The notes below the pieces were generated by a model. It did not search any database, was not told the origin of the DNA, and was given only the letters and a program-made list of their open reading frames with translations. From an uncultured Schlesneria sp. (GTDB taxonomy: Bacteria; Planctomycetota; Planctomycetia; Planctomycetales; Planctomycetaceae), in the NCBI GenBank assembly GCA_903871875.1, contig CAIQIR010000017.1, positions 20,958-84,957 on the forward strand: 64,000 nucleotides of DNA, given 5' to 3'. The position numbers were made by a program, and so were the translations under genes. This document shows, one piece after another, positions 35,392-43,527 of the stretch (positions within the stretch are counted from its first letter, which is position 1; every line of letters begins with the position of its first letter).

Positions 35392-36561
35392 ATGAAAATC
35401 ATCCGACTGGAAACGTTTCTGACGCACGCAGGTCTGCGAAACTATCTGTTTTTGCGACTGACCACGGACACTGGTTTGACCGGTATCGGCGAAGCGTCGC
35501 TGGAGTGGCAGGAACGAGCGGTCGAATGCCTGCTGAAGGATTGGGTCGAAGAGCGAATTCTGGGAGTCGACCCGTTCGATCTGGAAAGCACGATCGGCGG
35601 TCTGATCCGTGACCAATACCAGGGCGGTCCTACGATCTTGACGGCGATCAGCGGCGTCGAGATTGCAATGTGGGATCTGATCGGCAAAGCATGCGGTCAG
35701 CCGGTCTTCAAACTGCTGGGCGGTCGAGCTCGCGAGCGATTGCCGGCTTACGCCAACGGCTGGTACGGCGGCGCGGTGACGCCGGCCGACTATGCCGCCA
35801 AAGCCCAACAGGTTGTCGCCCTGGGTTACTCGGCGATGAAGTTCGATCCCTTCGGCACCGCCTGGAAAGAGATGTCGCAGGAGGCGATGCAGGCAGTCGA
35901 AGCCGTCGTCGCTGCCGTGCGAACCGCCGTCGGCGACAAGGTCGAGCTGATGATCGAAGTGCATGGCCGGTTGTCGGTCGAATGTGCGATCGAAATGGGT
36001 CGACGCCTGGCGCCCTATCGACCGGCCTGGTACGAAGAACCAGTGACACCCTGGAACCTGGATTTACTCAAAGAGGTCAAGCAACGGTTACCCTTGCCGA
36101 TCGCGGCGGGTGAGCGGCTGTATCAACTCGAAGAATTCGCGCAACTGGCGGCGATGCGCGCCTGCGATATCGTGCAGCTGGATCTGGCACACTGCGGCGG
36201 CTTATCCGTGGGCAAAAAGATTGCCGCGTTGATGCAGCCGCAGGACCTGCGACTGGCGCCGCACTGTTCGATCGGTCCGGTGGCACTCTGTGCGGCGATC
36301 CACTTCGGCTGGTCGACACCACACGTGCTGGTGCAGGAAAACTTCGGCGACTTCGACGTCGCCTGGCGACGCGACTTCGTCCACGGCGACAATCCTTGCC
36401 GCCAGGGTGAATACCTGTTGCCGACAAAACCAGGCCTGGGTCTGGAACTGAACGAAGCAGCCTTCGCCGCTCATCCGCCCCAGTCCAATCCGTTTCCCTC
36501 GTTATGGGACGATCGGTGGTTGAAAGAATTTACGAAGAGGGACAACGCGGCGGCGGGTTGA
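35392..36561 (+). CDS. enolase-superfamily dehydratase, galactonate-dehydratase-like
   Basis: A 389-residue mandelate racemase/muconate lactonising enzyme superfamily member. Predicted metal ligands are E189 (MIEVHG), E215 (YEEP) and E241 (GERL), with catalytic H191 and H291 (PHCSIGP). The 26-26-50 residue spacing is the same as in D-galactonate dehydratase, where the first ligand is Asp. It would abstract the alpha proton of an acid sugar and eliminate water. The substrate is not fixed by sequence. No sugar transporter or aldolase genes are adjacent, and the next gene is a convergent permease starting 14 bases after the stop. Confidence 0.9.
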   Translation: MKIIRLETFLTHAGLRNYLFLRLTTDTGLTGIGEASLEWQERAVECLLKDWVEERILGVDPFDLESTIGGLIRDQYQGGPTILTAISGVEIAMWDLIGKACGQPVFKLLGGRARERLPAYANGWYGGAVTPADYAAKAQQVVALGYSAMKFDPFGTAWKEMSQEAMQAVEAVVAAVRTAVGDKVELMIEVHGRLSVECAIEMGRRLAPYRPAWYEEPVTPWNLDLLKEVKQRLPLPIAAGERLYQLEEFAQLAAMRACDIVQLDLAHCGGLSVGKKIAALMQPQDLRLAPHCSIGPVALCAAIHFGWSTPHVLVQENFGDFDVAWRRDFVHGDNPCRQGEYLLPTKPGLGLELNEAAFAAHPPQSNPFPSLWDDRWLKEFTKRDNAAAG

Positions 36562-36575
36562 GGCCGGGTGGCGGA

Positions 36576-38111
36576 CTACTGGGCGGCGATCGATTCCACT
36601 CGACGTCGGACCAGTCGCTGGCAATAAACGCTCAGCGCAAGCAGTCCCAGGATGGCCATCCAAAACAAGACCGACGAGAAGAACGGACTGACGAGGCTCA
36701 GCACGAGGAACATCGTCAAAATATGATAGACCAGCGCGGCACCTAGCGCGACAAGAACGCCGTCTTGACGTCCCCACGCAGCCCTTGCCGCGGCGACGTG
36801 GGGAATGAACACCGCGTATGCCAGGGCGAAACAAGTCCATTTCGGAAACAAGACAAGTTCTCGGATCATTTCGCGACCTGCCGGAAAGAAAAAGACACCT
36901 GCCAACAAGCACAGGATTCCCGGTGTCAGAACCAGGAGCGAACCGAGAATCTTCGAATAAAGTACGTTTCCTGCTGACATCGGGAGGATTAACAACAGAC
37001 CGAAAGTTTGCGACTTCAATTCCTGAGACAAGGACCGGGCAACCAGAACGGTCGTTTCCAACACCAGGCAGATCACCGTCATGATGCAGATAAACTGGAC
37101 GGTCATTTCCATCGCCATTCCCGGCGGAGTTCCCCCAAACAGCGGGATGACGCAGCTGAAACAAAGTGGGTAAACCGAAATGTACGCGACGGTGCGAATC
37201 ACCAGGGCCGGTAGACCACCGGCAATAAAATAAAAGTCTTTCCACATCAAGGAGTTTTTCCACGGTCGGCCGGGTGAACTCCACCGCCAGAAACGGACAG
37301 AACGCGTCACCCGGCCGCGGGTCGTCCCTTCAGGCGTCAGATTCACGAGGCCGAGATGAAATAGACCGTATGACAGCCAGAAACCGACCGCTCCCATCGC
37401 CAAGTTGGTGACAACCTGAATACTGAAAGATGACTCATGGAAATCGGTGGCCAGGATCTCGCCGATTCTCAGAAACAAGCTCGATGCCGCGACCACTTTT
37501 AGCGGACTCGTCCAGAGCGGCGAAACGGTCAACGAGTTCTGCAGGATCTGCTCACTGACCAGCGGAAGGAGAAAATAGACCAGCACGGCCAGCGCGGCCA
37601 GGTGCGACGCGGAGCGACTTTTGTTCGTGAACGTCGAACAGCACAACCCAATCCCAGTCAGCATCACTGCGTAAGCAAACAACCCCAGATAAAGTGCGCG
37701 AACTTGATCATGACGGACACCTCCCAAAGTGACCGCCAACAATGTGAAAGGGTATTGAACAGCGATCAACAATAACACCTGGATCAATCGCCCCCCTGAT
37801 TTCGCCAACAGGATTCCGAGCGGGCTGACCCCTGACAACAACAGCAACCCTAGCATCCCCTGTTCTTTTTCTTCCGAGATGGCCGACGAAAAACTGGTGG
37901 TTCCCAAAAGAGTGATAAACGCAAGATTGAGATAGACGATCCCAGAAAGAAAACGCAATCCCGACGCTCCGTAATACGGAATCGTCAATGCCACGATACT
38001 GACGGCCCCCCAGATGCTGATCAGCAGTAAGAAACGCAACAGATGCTGTTCAATGCTGCGGGCATCGACTCGTATCGATCGTTCCAGTAGCGCCAGCATT
38101 CCCGCAGACAT
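36576..38111 (-). CDS. ABC-2-type transporter permease, no ATPase alongside
   Basis: From ATG 38111 the product is 511 residues. It has about twelve membrane helices in two blocks. The first block begins FLLLISIWGAVSIVALTIPY and includes FSSAISEEKEQGMLGLLLLSGVSP, the E-x-x-x-G-x-L pattern common in ABC-2 permeases. The second block begins after the soluble loop near residue 270. It is probably one half of an exporter or membrane-modification ABC system, but no ATP-binding gene is next to it. It ends just after the convergent enolase gene. Confidence 0.8.
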   Translation of the reverse strand: MSAGMLALLERSIRVDARSIEQHLLRFLLLISIWGAVSIVALTIPYYGASGLRFLSGIVYLNLAFITLLGTTSFSSAISEEKEQGMLGLLLLSGVSPLGILLAKSGGRLIQVLLLIAVQYPFTLLAVTLGGVRHDQVRALYLGLFAYAVMLTGIGLCCSTFTNKSRSASHLAALAVLVYFLLPLVSEQILQNSLTVSPLWTSPLKVVAASSLFLRIGEILATDFHESSFSIQVVTNLAMGAVGFWLSYGLFHLGLVNLTPEGTTRGRVTRSVRFWRWSSPGRPWKNSLMWKDFYFIAGGLPALVIRTVAYISVYPLCFSCVIPLFGGTPPGMAMEMTVQFICIMTVICLVLETTVLVARSLSQELKSQTFGLLLILPMSAGNVLYSKILGSLLVLTPGILCLLAGVFFFPAGREMIRELVLFPKWTCFALAYAVFIPHVAAARAAWGRQDGVLVALGAALVYHILTMFLVLSLVSPFFSSVLFWMAILGLLALSVYCQRLVRRRVESIAAQ

Positions 38112-38448
38112 CAATGATTCCGAAAACAGATGATGGACGACGGGCATTCCAATTGGTCGCCAAATTTAATGACGAGTCGGAAAGAGCAGAGTCCAATTAA
38201 GACAATTCCATCGATTGTGACGCAATCCAATGACAAACGACAACCACAAAGGATCACGCGGCAAACGACCGACGAAGCGGGCGAACGGCCGATTGACTTC
38301 GCCGGAGATCAAACCTACAACGAAATTGTGTTCGCCGATGTGTTACACTGGATCGAAGCGCGGTCAGCTTGAGGGGCAACTCACAAGCGGCCGTCTGGCA
38401 AGACGCGAGATCCCTGTTGATCGGTTCCTTCCCGATAGAGGCAAGTTC

Positions 38449-41400
38449 GTGAGCAACCGTTTCTGGCGGATCTGGCTGTGGATGGCGATCACGTCGAGCG
38501 TGATCGGCGGACGCTGCGCATTGGCGGCAGACAACGAACAGCGACCGCCCGCTACGACGAAGACGGTCGACTTCGTGCGCGATATTCAGCCGATCTTTCA
38601 ACGCGCATGCACGCGTTGCCACGGTGACGAAAAACAGAAGGGCGATTATCGGCTGGATGTGCGGACCACCGCGCTGACTGGCGGCGAGTCGTACGCGCCC
38701 AATATCGTGGCGGGAAAGAGTGCCGACAGCCCGTTGATCAAGTTCGTGTCGGGAACCGGCGATCTGGTCATGCCGCCAGAAGGAGATCGCCTGTCAATCG
38801 ACGACATCAGCCTGCTGCGCGCCTGGATCGATCAAGGAGCCAAATGGCCCGATTCGGCCGCGGGAACAATTCGAGATAAACAAGACCTCTGGTCACTGAA
38901 ACCACTCCAGCAGCCAGCCATTCCTGTCATTGCGGGGTTGGCTGCTCCTTCGCATCCGATCGATGCGTTCATTCGAGCGAAACTCGCGGAACATCAGTTC
39001 GCCCCGTCCCCCGAGGCCGACCGTCGCACGTTGATTCGTCGCCTGTATTTCGACTTGATCGGCCTGCCCCCGACACCGGAAGAGCTCGACGCGTTTGCGG
39101 CCGATCCGGATCCCAAGGCCTACGACAAGCTGGTGGATCAGTTGCTGGATTCGCCCCGGTATGGCGAGCGGTGGGCACGTCACTGGCTGGATGCGGCGCA
39201 CTTTGCGGAAACACACGGCAACGATCAGGACCGCATTCGCGAACATGCGTGGCCCTATCGTGACTATTTGATTCAGGCACTGAACTCCGACACGCCGTAC
39301 GACCGCTTCATTCAAGAGCAGATTGCGACCGACGTCCTCTTCCCGGATCAACCCTCGCTCACGCCCGCGTTGGGATTTCTAGCGGCCGGGCCGTGGGATG
39401 AAAGCGCGCTGCGCGACATTCGCGAAGACACGCTGGACCGACAGATTGCCCGCTACCTCGATCGCGACGACATGCTGGCCACGGTGATGAATAATATCAA
39501 CAGCCTGACCGTGCAGTGTGCCCGCTGTCACGATCACAAGTTCGATCCGATCAGCCAGCGCGACTATTACTCGTTGCAGGCGATCTTTTCCGGAGTAGAG
39601 CGAGCCAATCGCCGCTATGACCTGGATCCCGCAGTGGGGCGTCAACGAACGGAGCTGACTCTGCGGAAGACTGAACTGGAACAACGAACCCCCGCGGCGC
39701 TGGCGTCCCTGTTGTCAGCCGATGTCGAACGGCAAGTCGCGGCCTGGGCCGAACAACACCGCCAAGCCACCGTGGACTGGCAGGTCGTCGATGCCGAATC
39801 GTTCACGTCATCCGATGGTGCCACACTCACGAAACTGGCCGACGGGTCGATCTTGTCCGGTGGTGCGCGACCCGACAAAGATACCGTCACGATCGTGACG
39901 GGCTTACTCACCTTGCCAAATCTGGCGGCCCCTGACGCCGACCCCAAAGCCGGAACCGAACCGTCGGTGCCCACGGCCGCGAAGCCGCCCCGACCGTTGG
40001 AACGGATCACGGCCATTCGACTCGACGTACTGACCGACGACAGTCTGCCGCAGCATGGGCCGGGCCGAAACGAGAATGGCAATTTTCACTTGTCCGAAAT
40101 CGAAGTGTATGTCGACGGTCGCGACAAGCCGGAACCTCTCGTGAATGCCACCGCCGACTTCAATCAAAGCGGCTGGGAAATTACCAAGGCCATCGACCAG
40201 AACGAACCCACCGCCTGGGGCATTGATCCTCAAGAAGGGAAGCCGCATCGGGCGATCTTCGAATTCAAATCTTCGGTGCCCGTTGATCACGCGCCCGATC
40301 CGGCGGCCGAATGCAACGCGCCCGCGGCCCAGCGACTGCGGATCCTGCTGCACCAGCGACACGGCCGTTCGCATTTGATCGGTCGCCTGCGGCTGTCGTT
40401 GACCGACGCCAAGACGCCGGTCCGGGTCGATCTGCAATCGGAACTGATCGCTTCGATTCTCGCGCTGCCCCGCGCCGAGCGGACGGAGGCTCAGCAACAA
40501 GAGTTGGCGCGGCATCAACAATTGGAAGTCGTCAATCGGGCACTGGCAGCGCTGCCCGCGCCGAGTTTCATTTATGCCGCCGCAGCCGACTTCGAACCCG
40601 ATGGATCGATGCATCCTCCCAAAGGTCCGCGACCGATTCAGATCTTGCATCGCGGCGACATCCGTAATCCTCGCGAAGAACGGGGACCAGGAGCACTCGG
40701 CTGCGTCTCGACCTTGAATTCGCAGTTTGAGATTCCTGCTGGATCGCCCGAGTCGCTACGACGTGCGGCGCTCGCCAAATGGTTGACCGATCGCGAGAAC
40801 CCACTGACCTGGCGCTCGATCGTCAATCGGGTCTGGCATCATCATTTCGGACGGGGTCTGGTCGGCACGTTGAACGATTTCGGACATATGGGCGAAACGC
40901 CTTCGCACCCCGAACTACTCGATTGGCTGGCCGTTGAATTTCGTGATCATGGTCAATCGCTGAAAGCCTTGCATCGGCAGATTCTGACCAGCGAGACCTA
41001 TCGACAGACGGTCGACATTTCGCCCGGTCGACATGGTCAAGAAGCGACCGCCGCGGCGCATGCCGACCCGCGCGTGGCCCAGGATGCCGACAATCGATTG
41101 CTGTGGCGCATGAACCGCACGCGGCTGGATGCCGAATCGATCCGCGATGCCGTGCTGGCGATTGCGGGTCGACTCGACCTGCGAATGGGCGGCCCTTCGG
41201 ACCGGCAGTTCGATCTGAAGCCTGGCGTTCATGTCACTCCGAATGTCGATTATGCGAAGTTCGATCCGAACAGCGATCTGGGTCGACGACGCAGTATCTA
41301 TCGGTTCCTGTTCCGCACGCTTCCCGATCCGTTCATGGAATCACTCGATTGTCCCTCGGGCGATCAGATCACGCCGGCGCGCGGCAACAGCGTCACGGTA

Positions 41401-41676
41401 CAGCAGGCTCTGGCACTGTGGAACGATGCGTTTATCGCCAGCCACTGCGAACATCTGGCCGCTCGCATTCAAAAGGAACTGGCCGGACAACCGGCGGCAA
41501 CAGCAGCACCAACATCCGCTTCAACAGCGGAAATTGACCGGGCCGTTCGATTGATCCTCGGCCGCAACCCGACAGCCGCTGAGACCACGGATTTCGTCGA
41601 GTACAAGGACCGCCATGGACTGGCGAACTTGTGTCGACTGTTACTCAACAGCAACGAGTTCCTGTTTGTGAATTGA
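38449..41676 (+). CDS. PSD1 / planctomycete cytochrome c domain protein, second copy
   Basis: I choose the GTG at 38449, eight bases after AGAGG, since it directly opens a signal peptide (SNRFWRIWLWMAITSSVIGG). The ATG at 38230 would prepend 73 charged residues. The product is 1075 residues. The haem motif CTRCH is at 54-58, DUF1549 follows with a second CxxCH in CARCHDHKFDP, a middle region has beta-rich character and Pro/Lys inserts, and DUF1553 closes the protein (NRVWHHHFGRGLVG, DCPSGDQITPARGNSVTVQQ). Unlike the copy at 1557-4658, no DUF1501 gene follows; the next gene is the convergent ftr. Function is unproven, but export and electron-transfer chemistry are implied. Confidence 0.94.
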   Translation: MSNRFWRIWLWMAITSSVIGGRCALAADNEQRPPATTKTVDFVRDIQPIFQRACTRCHGDEKQKGDYRLDVRTTALTGGESYAPNIVAGKSADSPLIKFVSGTGDLVMPPEGDRLSIDDISLLRAWIDQGAKWPDSAAGTIRDKQDLWSLKPLQQPAIPVIAGLAAPSHPIDAFIRAKLAEHQFAPSPEADRRTLIRRLYFDLIGLPPTPEELDAFAADPDPKAYDKLVDQLLDSPRYGERWARHWLDAAHFAETHGNDQDRIREHAWPYRDYLIQALNSDTPYDRFIQEQIATDVLFPDQPSLTPALGFLAAGPWDESALRDIREDTLDRQIARYLDRDDMLATVMNNINSLTVQCARCHDHKFDPISQRDYYSLQAIFSGVERANRRYDLDPAVGRQRTELTLRKTELEQRTPAALASLLSADVERQVAAWAEQHRQATVDWQVVDAESFTSSDGATLTKLADGSILSGGARPDKDTVTIVTGLLTLPNLAAPDADPKAGTEPSVPTAAKPPRPLERITAIRLDVLTDDSLPQHGPGRNENGNFHLSEIEVYVDGRDKPEPLVNATADFNQSGWEITKAIDQNEPTAWGIDPQEGKPHRAIFEFKSSVPVDHAPDPAAECNAPAAQRLRILLHQRHGRSHLIGRLRLSLTDAKTPVRVDLQSELIASILALPRAERTEAQQQELARHQQLEVVNRALAALPAPSFIYAAAADFEPDGSMHPPKGPRPIQILHRGDIRNPREERGPGALGCVSTLNSQFEIPAGSPESLRRAALAKWLTDRENPLTWRSIVNRVWHHHFGRGLVGTLNDFGHMGETPSHPELLDWLAVEFRDHGQSLKALHRQILTSETYRQTVDISPGRHGQEATAAAHADPRVAQDADNRLLWRMNRTRLDAESIRDAVLAIAGRLDLRMGGPSDRQFDLKPGVHVTPNVDYAKFDPNSDLGRRRSIYRFLFRTLPDPFMESLDCPSGDQITPARGNSVTVQQALALWNDAFIASHCEHLAARIQKELAGQPAATAAPTSASTAEIDRAVRLILGRNPTAAETTDFVEYKDRHGLANLCRLLLNSNEFLFVN

Positions 41677-41685
41677 ACGGGCTCA

Positions 41686-41728
41686 CAACGGGAGTCGCTT
41701 GACTCCTGTTGCGCGATCAAGGTCGCGC
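41686..41728. terminator. twin hairpins between convergent genes
   Basis: CAACGGGAGTC-GCTT-GACTCCTGTTG (41686-41711, 11 pairs with one G-T wobble) is followed at once by GCGCGA-TCAAGG-TCGCGC (41711-41728). Both lie between the PSD1 gene and the convergent ftr gene. There is no T-run, so termination is only suggested. Confidence 0.5.
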
Positions 41729-41759
41729 AGACCAGCGTTGCCGCAGACAGAGATCGCGT

Positions 41760-42695
41760 TCAGGCCGGATGCTTTTCCGGCAGCAGATAGATAAAGCTTT
41801 TGCCCAAGCGACCGCCGTAGTTGCCGGCCGAGATTTTCATCAGTCCCGGCGTCTCGACCGTGGCGGCAATCACCGCTTGGGTCGCGGCGGCCACGGTGGC
41901 CAGATCACGACCGTTGATGATGATTTCCATAATCGAGTTCACGCCGGCGGGAACCTGGGATTGTTCGCCCAGTTTTTCTCGCAGCGTGGGACAAAAAGGA
42001 TGATTCGTACTGGCGAACAGAAAGGAGTAAGCACTGCCGGCTTTGGATCCGCTGGCGGCGATGCCACCGGGGAACGGGGCAATCGTACCGGGGACTTTTT
42101 CGAGAGCCACGACACCGCGTTCTGCCGCGGCGAGTGACGCATCGACCGACTCGGCAAAGAACCACAGGTTGCCGCCCATGATGCCGTCGGCATAACCGAA
42201 TCGTCGATCGAGAATGAATTCGCCCCCCATGATCGGAAGGACCCACACTTTCCGCCCGTAGCGTTCGGCGCGGAATTGGTATCCGTCACCAAACAGCGCG
42301 ATCTTGCGTCCCAGTTTGAAATAGGGTTCGGTATCGAGCAGGTTAAAACAGGCAGCCGTGGGACAGGTCAGCACGTTCTGACTCAATCGATGCAGCAACA
42401 CCTTTTCGAGCAGCTTTTCCCGTTCCTTTTTGAACCGAGGCACATGGAATTGAACGATGGCACCGGGCCGTCCATCGGGCGTGACGAACGATTCATCACC
42501 GCCCGACCCCACGTAGCGATCAATGCCAGCTTCGCATTCGCAGAAGATGCTGCTGCTGGCATGTCCCGTGGCCGCCTGACAGGCGTGATCGAGCCAGGTT
42601 CGATCACGGGCGGTGATCAGAACTTCGGCATAGATACTGCGAAAGGCTTCGGCATACGTATCGTCAACAATCGCGAGGTGCGGTGATGTGCTCAC
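41760..42695 (-). CDS. ftr: formylmethanofuran:tetrahydromethanopterin formyltransferase
   Basis: A 311-residue cytoplasmic enzyme, normal for Ftr/FhcD, starting at a GTG. Family landmarks are IVDDTYAEAFRSIYAEVLIT, the stretch PGAIVQFHVPRFKKE, PTAACFNLLD, MGGEFILDRRFGYADGIMGG and GVNSIMEIIINGRDL. The enzyme moves the formyl group between methanofuran and tetrahydromethanopterin. Planctomycetes are among the few bacteria with this archaeal-type C1 pathway, used for formaldehyde oxidation. The usual partners fhcA, fhcB and fhcC are not adjacent. It lies 47 bases downstream of 5-formyltetrahydrofolate cyclo-ligase on the same strand, so the two may share a transcript. Confidence 0.93.
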   Translation of the reverse strand: MSTSPHLAIVDDTYAEAFRSIYAEVLITARDRTWLDHACQAATGHASSSIFCECEAGIDRYVGSGGDESFVTPDGRPGAIVQFHVPRFKKEREKLLEKVLLHRLSQNVLTCPTAACFNLLDTEPYFKLGRKIALFGDGYQFRAERYGRKVWVLPIMGGEFILDRRFGYADGIMGGNLWFFAESVDASLAAAERGVVALEKVPGTIAPFPGGIAASGSKAGSAYSFLFASTNHPFCPTLREKLGEQSQVPAGVNSIMEIIINGRDLATVAAATQAVIAATVETPGLMKISAGNYGGRLGKSFIYLLPEKHPA

Positions 42696-42742
42696 GGGGA
42701 AAACTCGATAGGAAAAAGTCGATGAACGAAAACCGTTGCTGC

Positions 42743-43351
42743 TTACTTTCGACCCAGGCCATCGTAGACGGCCTTTTCGGTGACGACCTTGTCCATAAAG
42801 ACGTCGTGCTCTTGCATCGGGATTTCGTCAAACATCTGGCACTCGAACGCCAGCGCTACCAGCGGCGTATCCAGTCGAGCATGTTCCAGCATCTTGTCGT
42901 AATAGCCTTTGCCGTGACCGGTCCGACCACCACGTCGATCAAACGCCACACCAGGAACAATCACCAGATCGATCTCTTTGACATCGACCTTCTTCGAGGC
43001 CACCGTCCGCAATTCGGCCTTGGGCTCCAGAATCTTGTACATGCCGATGGCCAGTTCGTCGTTGTGTTCCAGGTGGAACAGTTCGAGTTCGCCGTCGACA
43101 CAGTAGGGGACAATGATCTTCTTGCCGCTGGCCAATGCGTTGGTCAGGTCGTGACGCGTGCGCACTTCGCTGCGAACATCGATATAAAAGAGCACCGTCT
43201 TGGCCTGCTGGTACTCGGGCATGGCCATGCAGCGGGCGACAATCTCGCGGCTCAGTTCGTCTTTGTTTTCCTGAGCGTTTCGATTGGCGTGGGCTTGTTC
43301 GCGAATCTGTTGTTTGCGGCTGGAGGAATCGGTGAGGGGTTCAGCATTCAT
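42743..43351 (-). CDS. 5-formyltetrahydrofolate cyclo-ligase
   Basis: A 202-residue protein of normal length. It has the N-terminal basic region KQQIREQAHANR, the central VLFYIDVRSEVRT, and the nucleotide-binding segment VIVPGVAFDRRGGRTGHGKG followed by YYDKML, diagnostic for the family. The enzyme converts 5-formyl-THF to 5,10-methenyl-THF with ATP, recovering a storage or side product of folate. The ATG at 43351 follows AAAGGAG. Divergent from the UvrA-like gene, it is first in a probable two-gene operon with ftr. Confidence 0.93.
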   Translation of the reverse strand: MNAEPLTDSSSRKQQIREQAHANRNAQENKDELSREIVARCMAMPEYQQAKTVLFYIDVRSEVRTRHDLTNALASGKKIIVPYCVDGELELFHLEHNDELAIGMYKILEPKAELRTVASKKVDVKEIDLVIVPGVAFDRRGGRTGHGKGYYDKMLEHARLDTPLVALAFECQMFDEIPMQEHDVFMDKVVTEKAVYDGLGRK

Positions 43352-43527
43352 CAGTATCAGTTACTCCTTTAATCAATCAATATGGCAAAGTGGGGAAGAG
43401 AATAACACGGAATGGGAGTGCGACCAAACGAGATGGCCGGAATTCCTGTGCCGTCGATTTCTGATCGCACAATCACCTTGATTTTCACAAGACAATCGTC
43501 GCCGACCGTCAGCAAATAAACAGCAAC

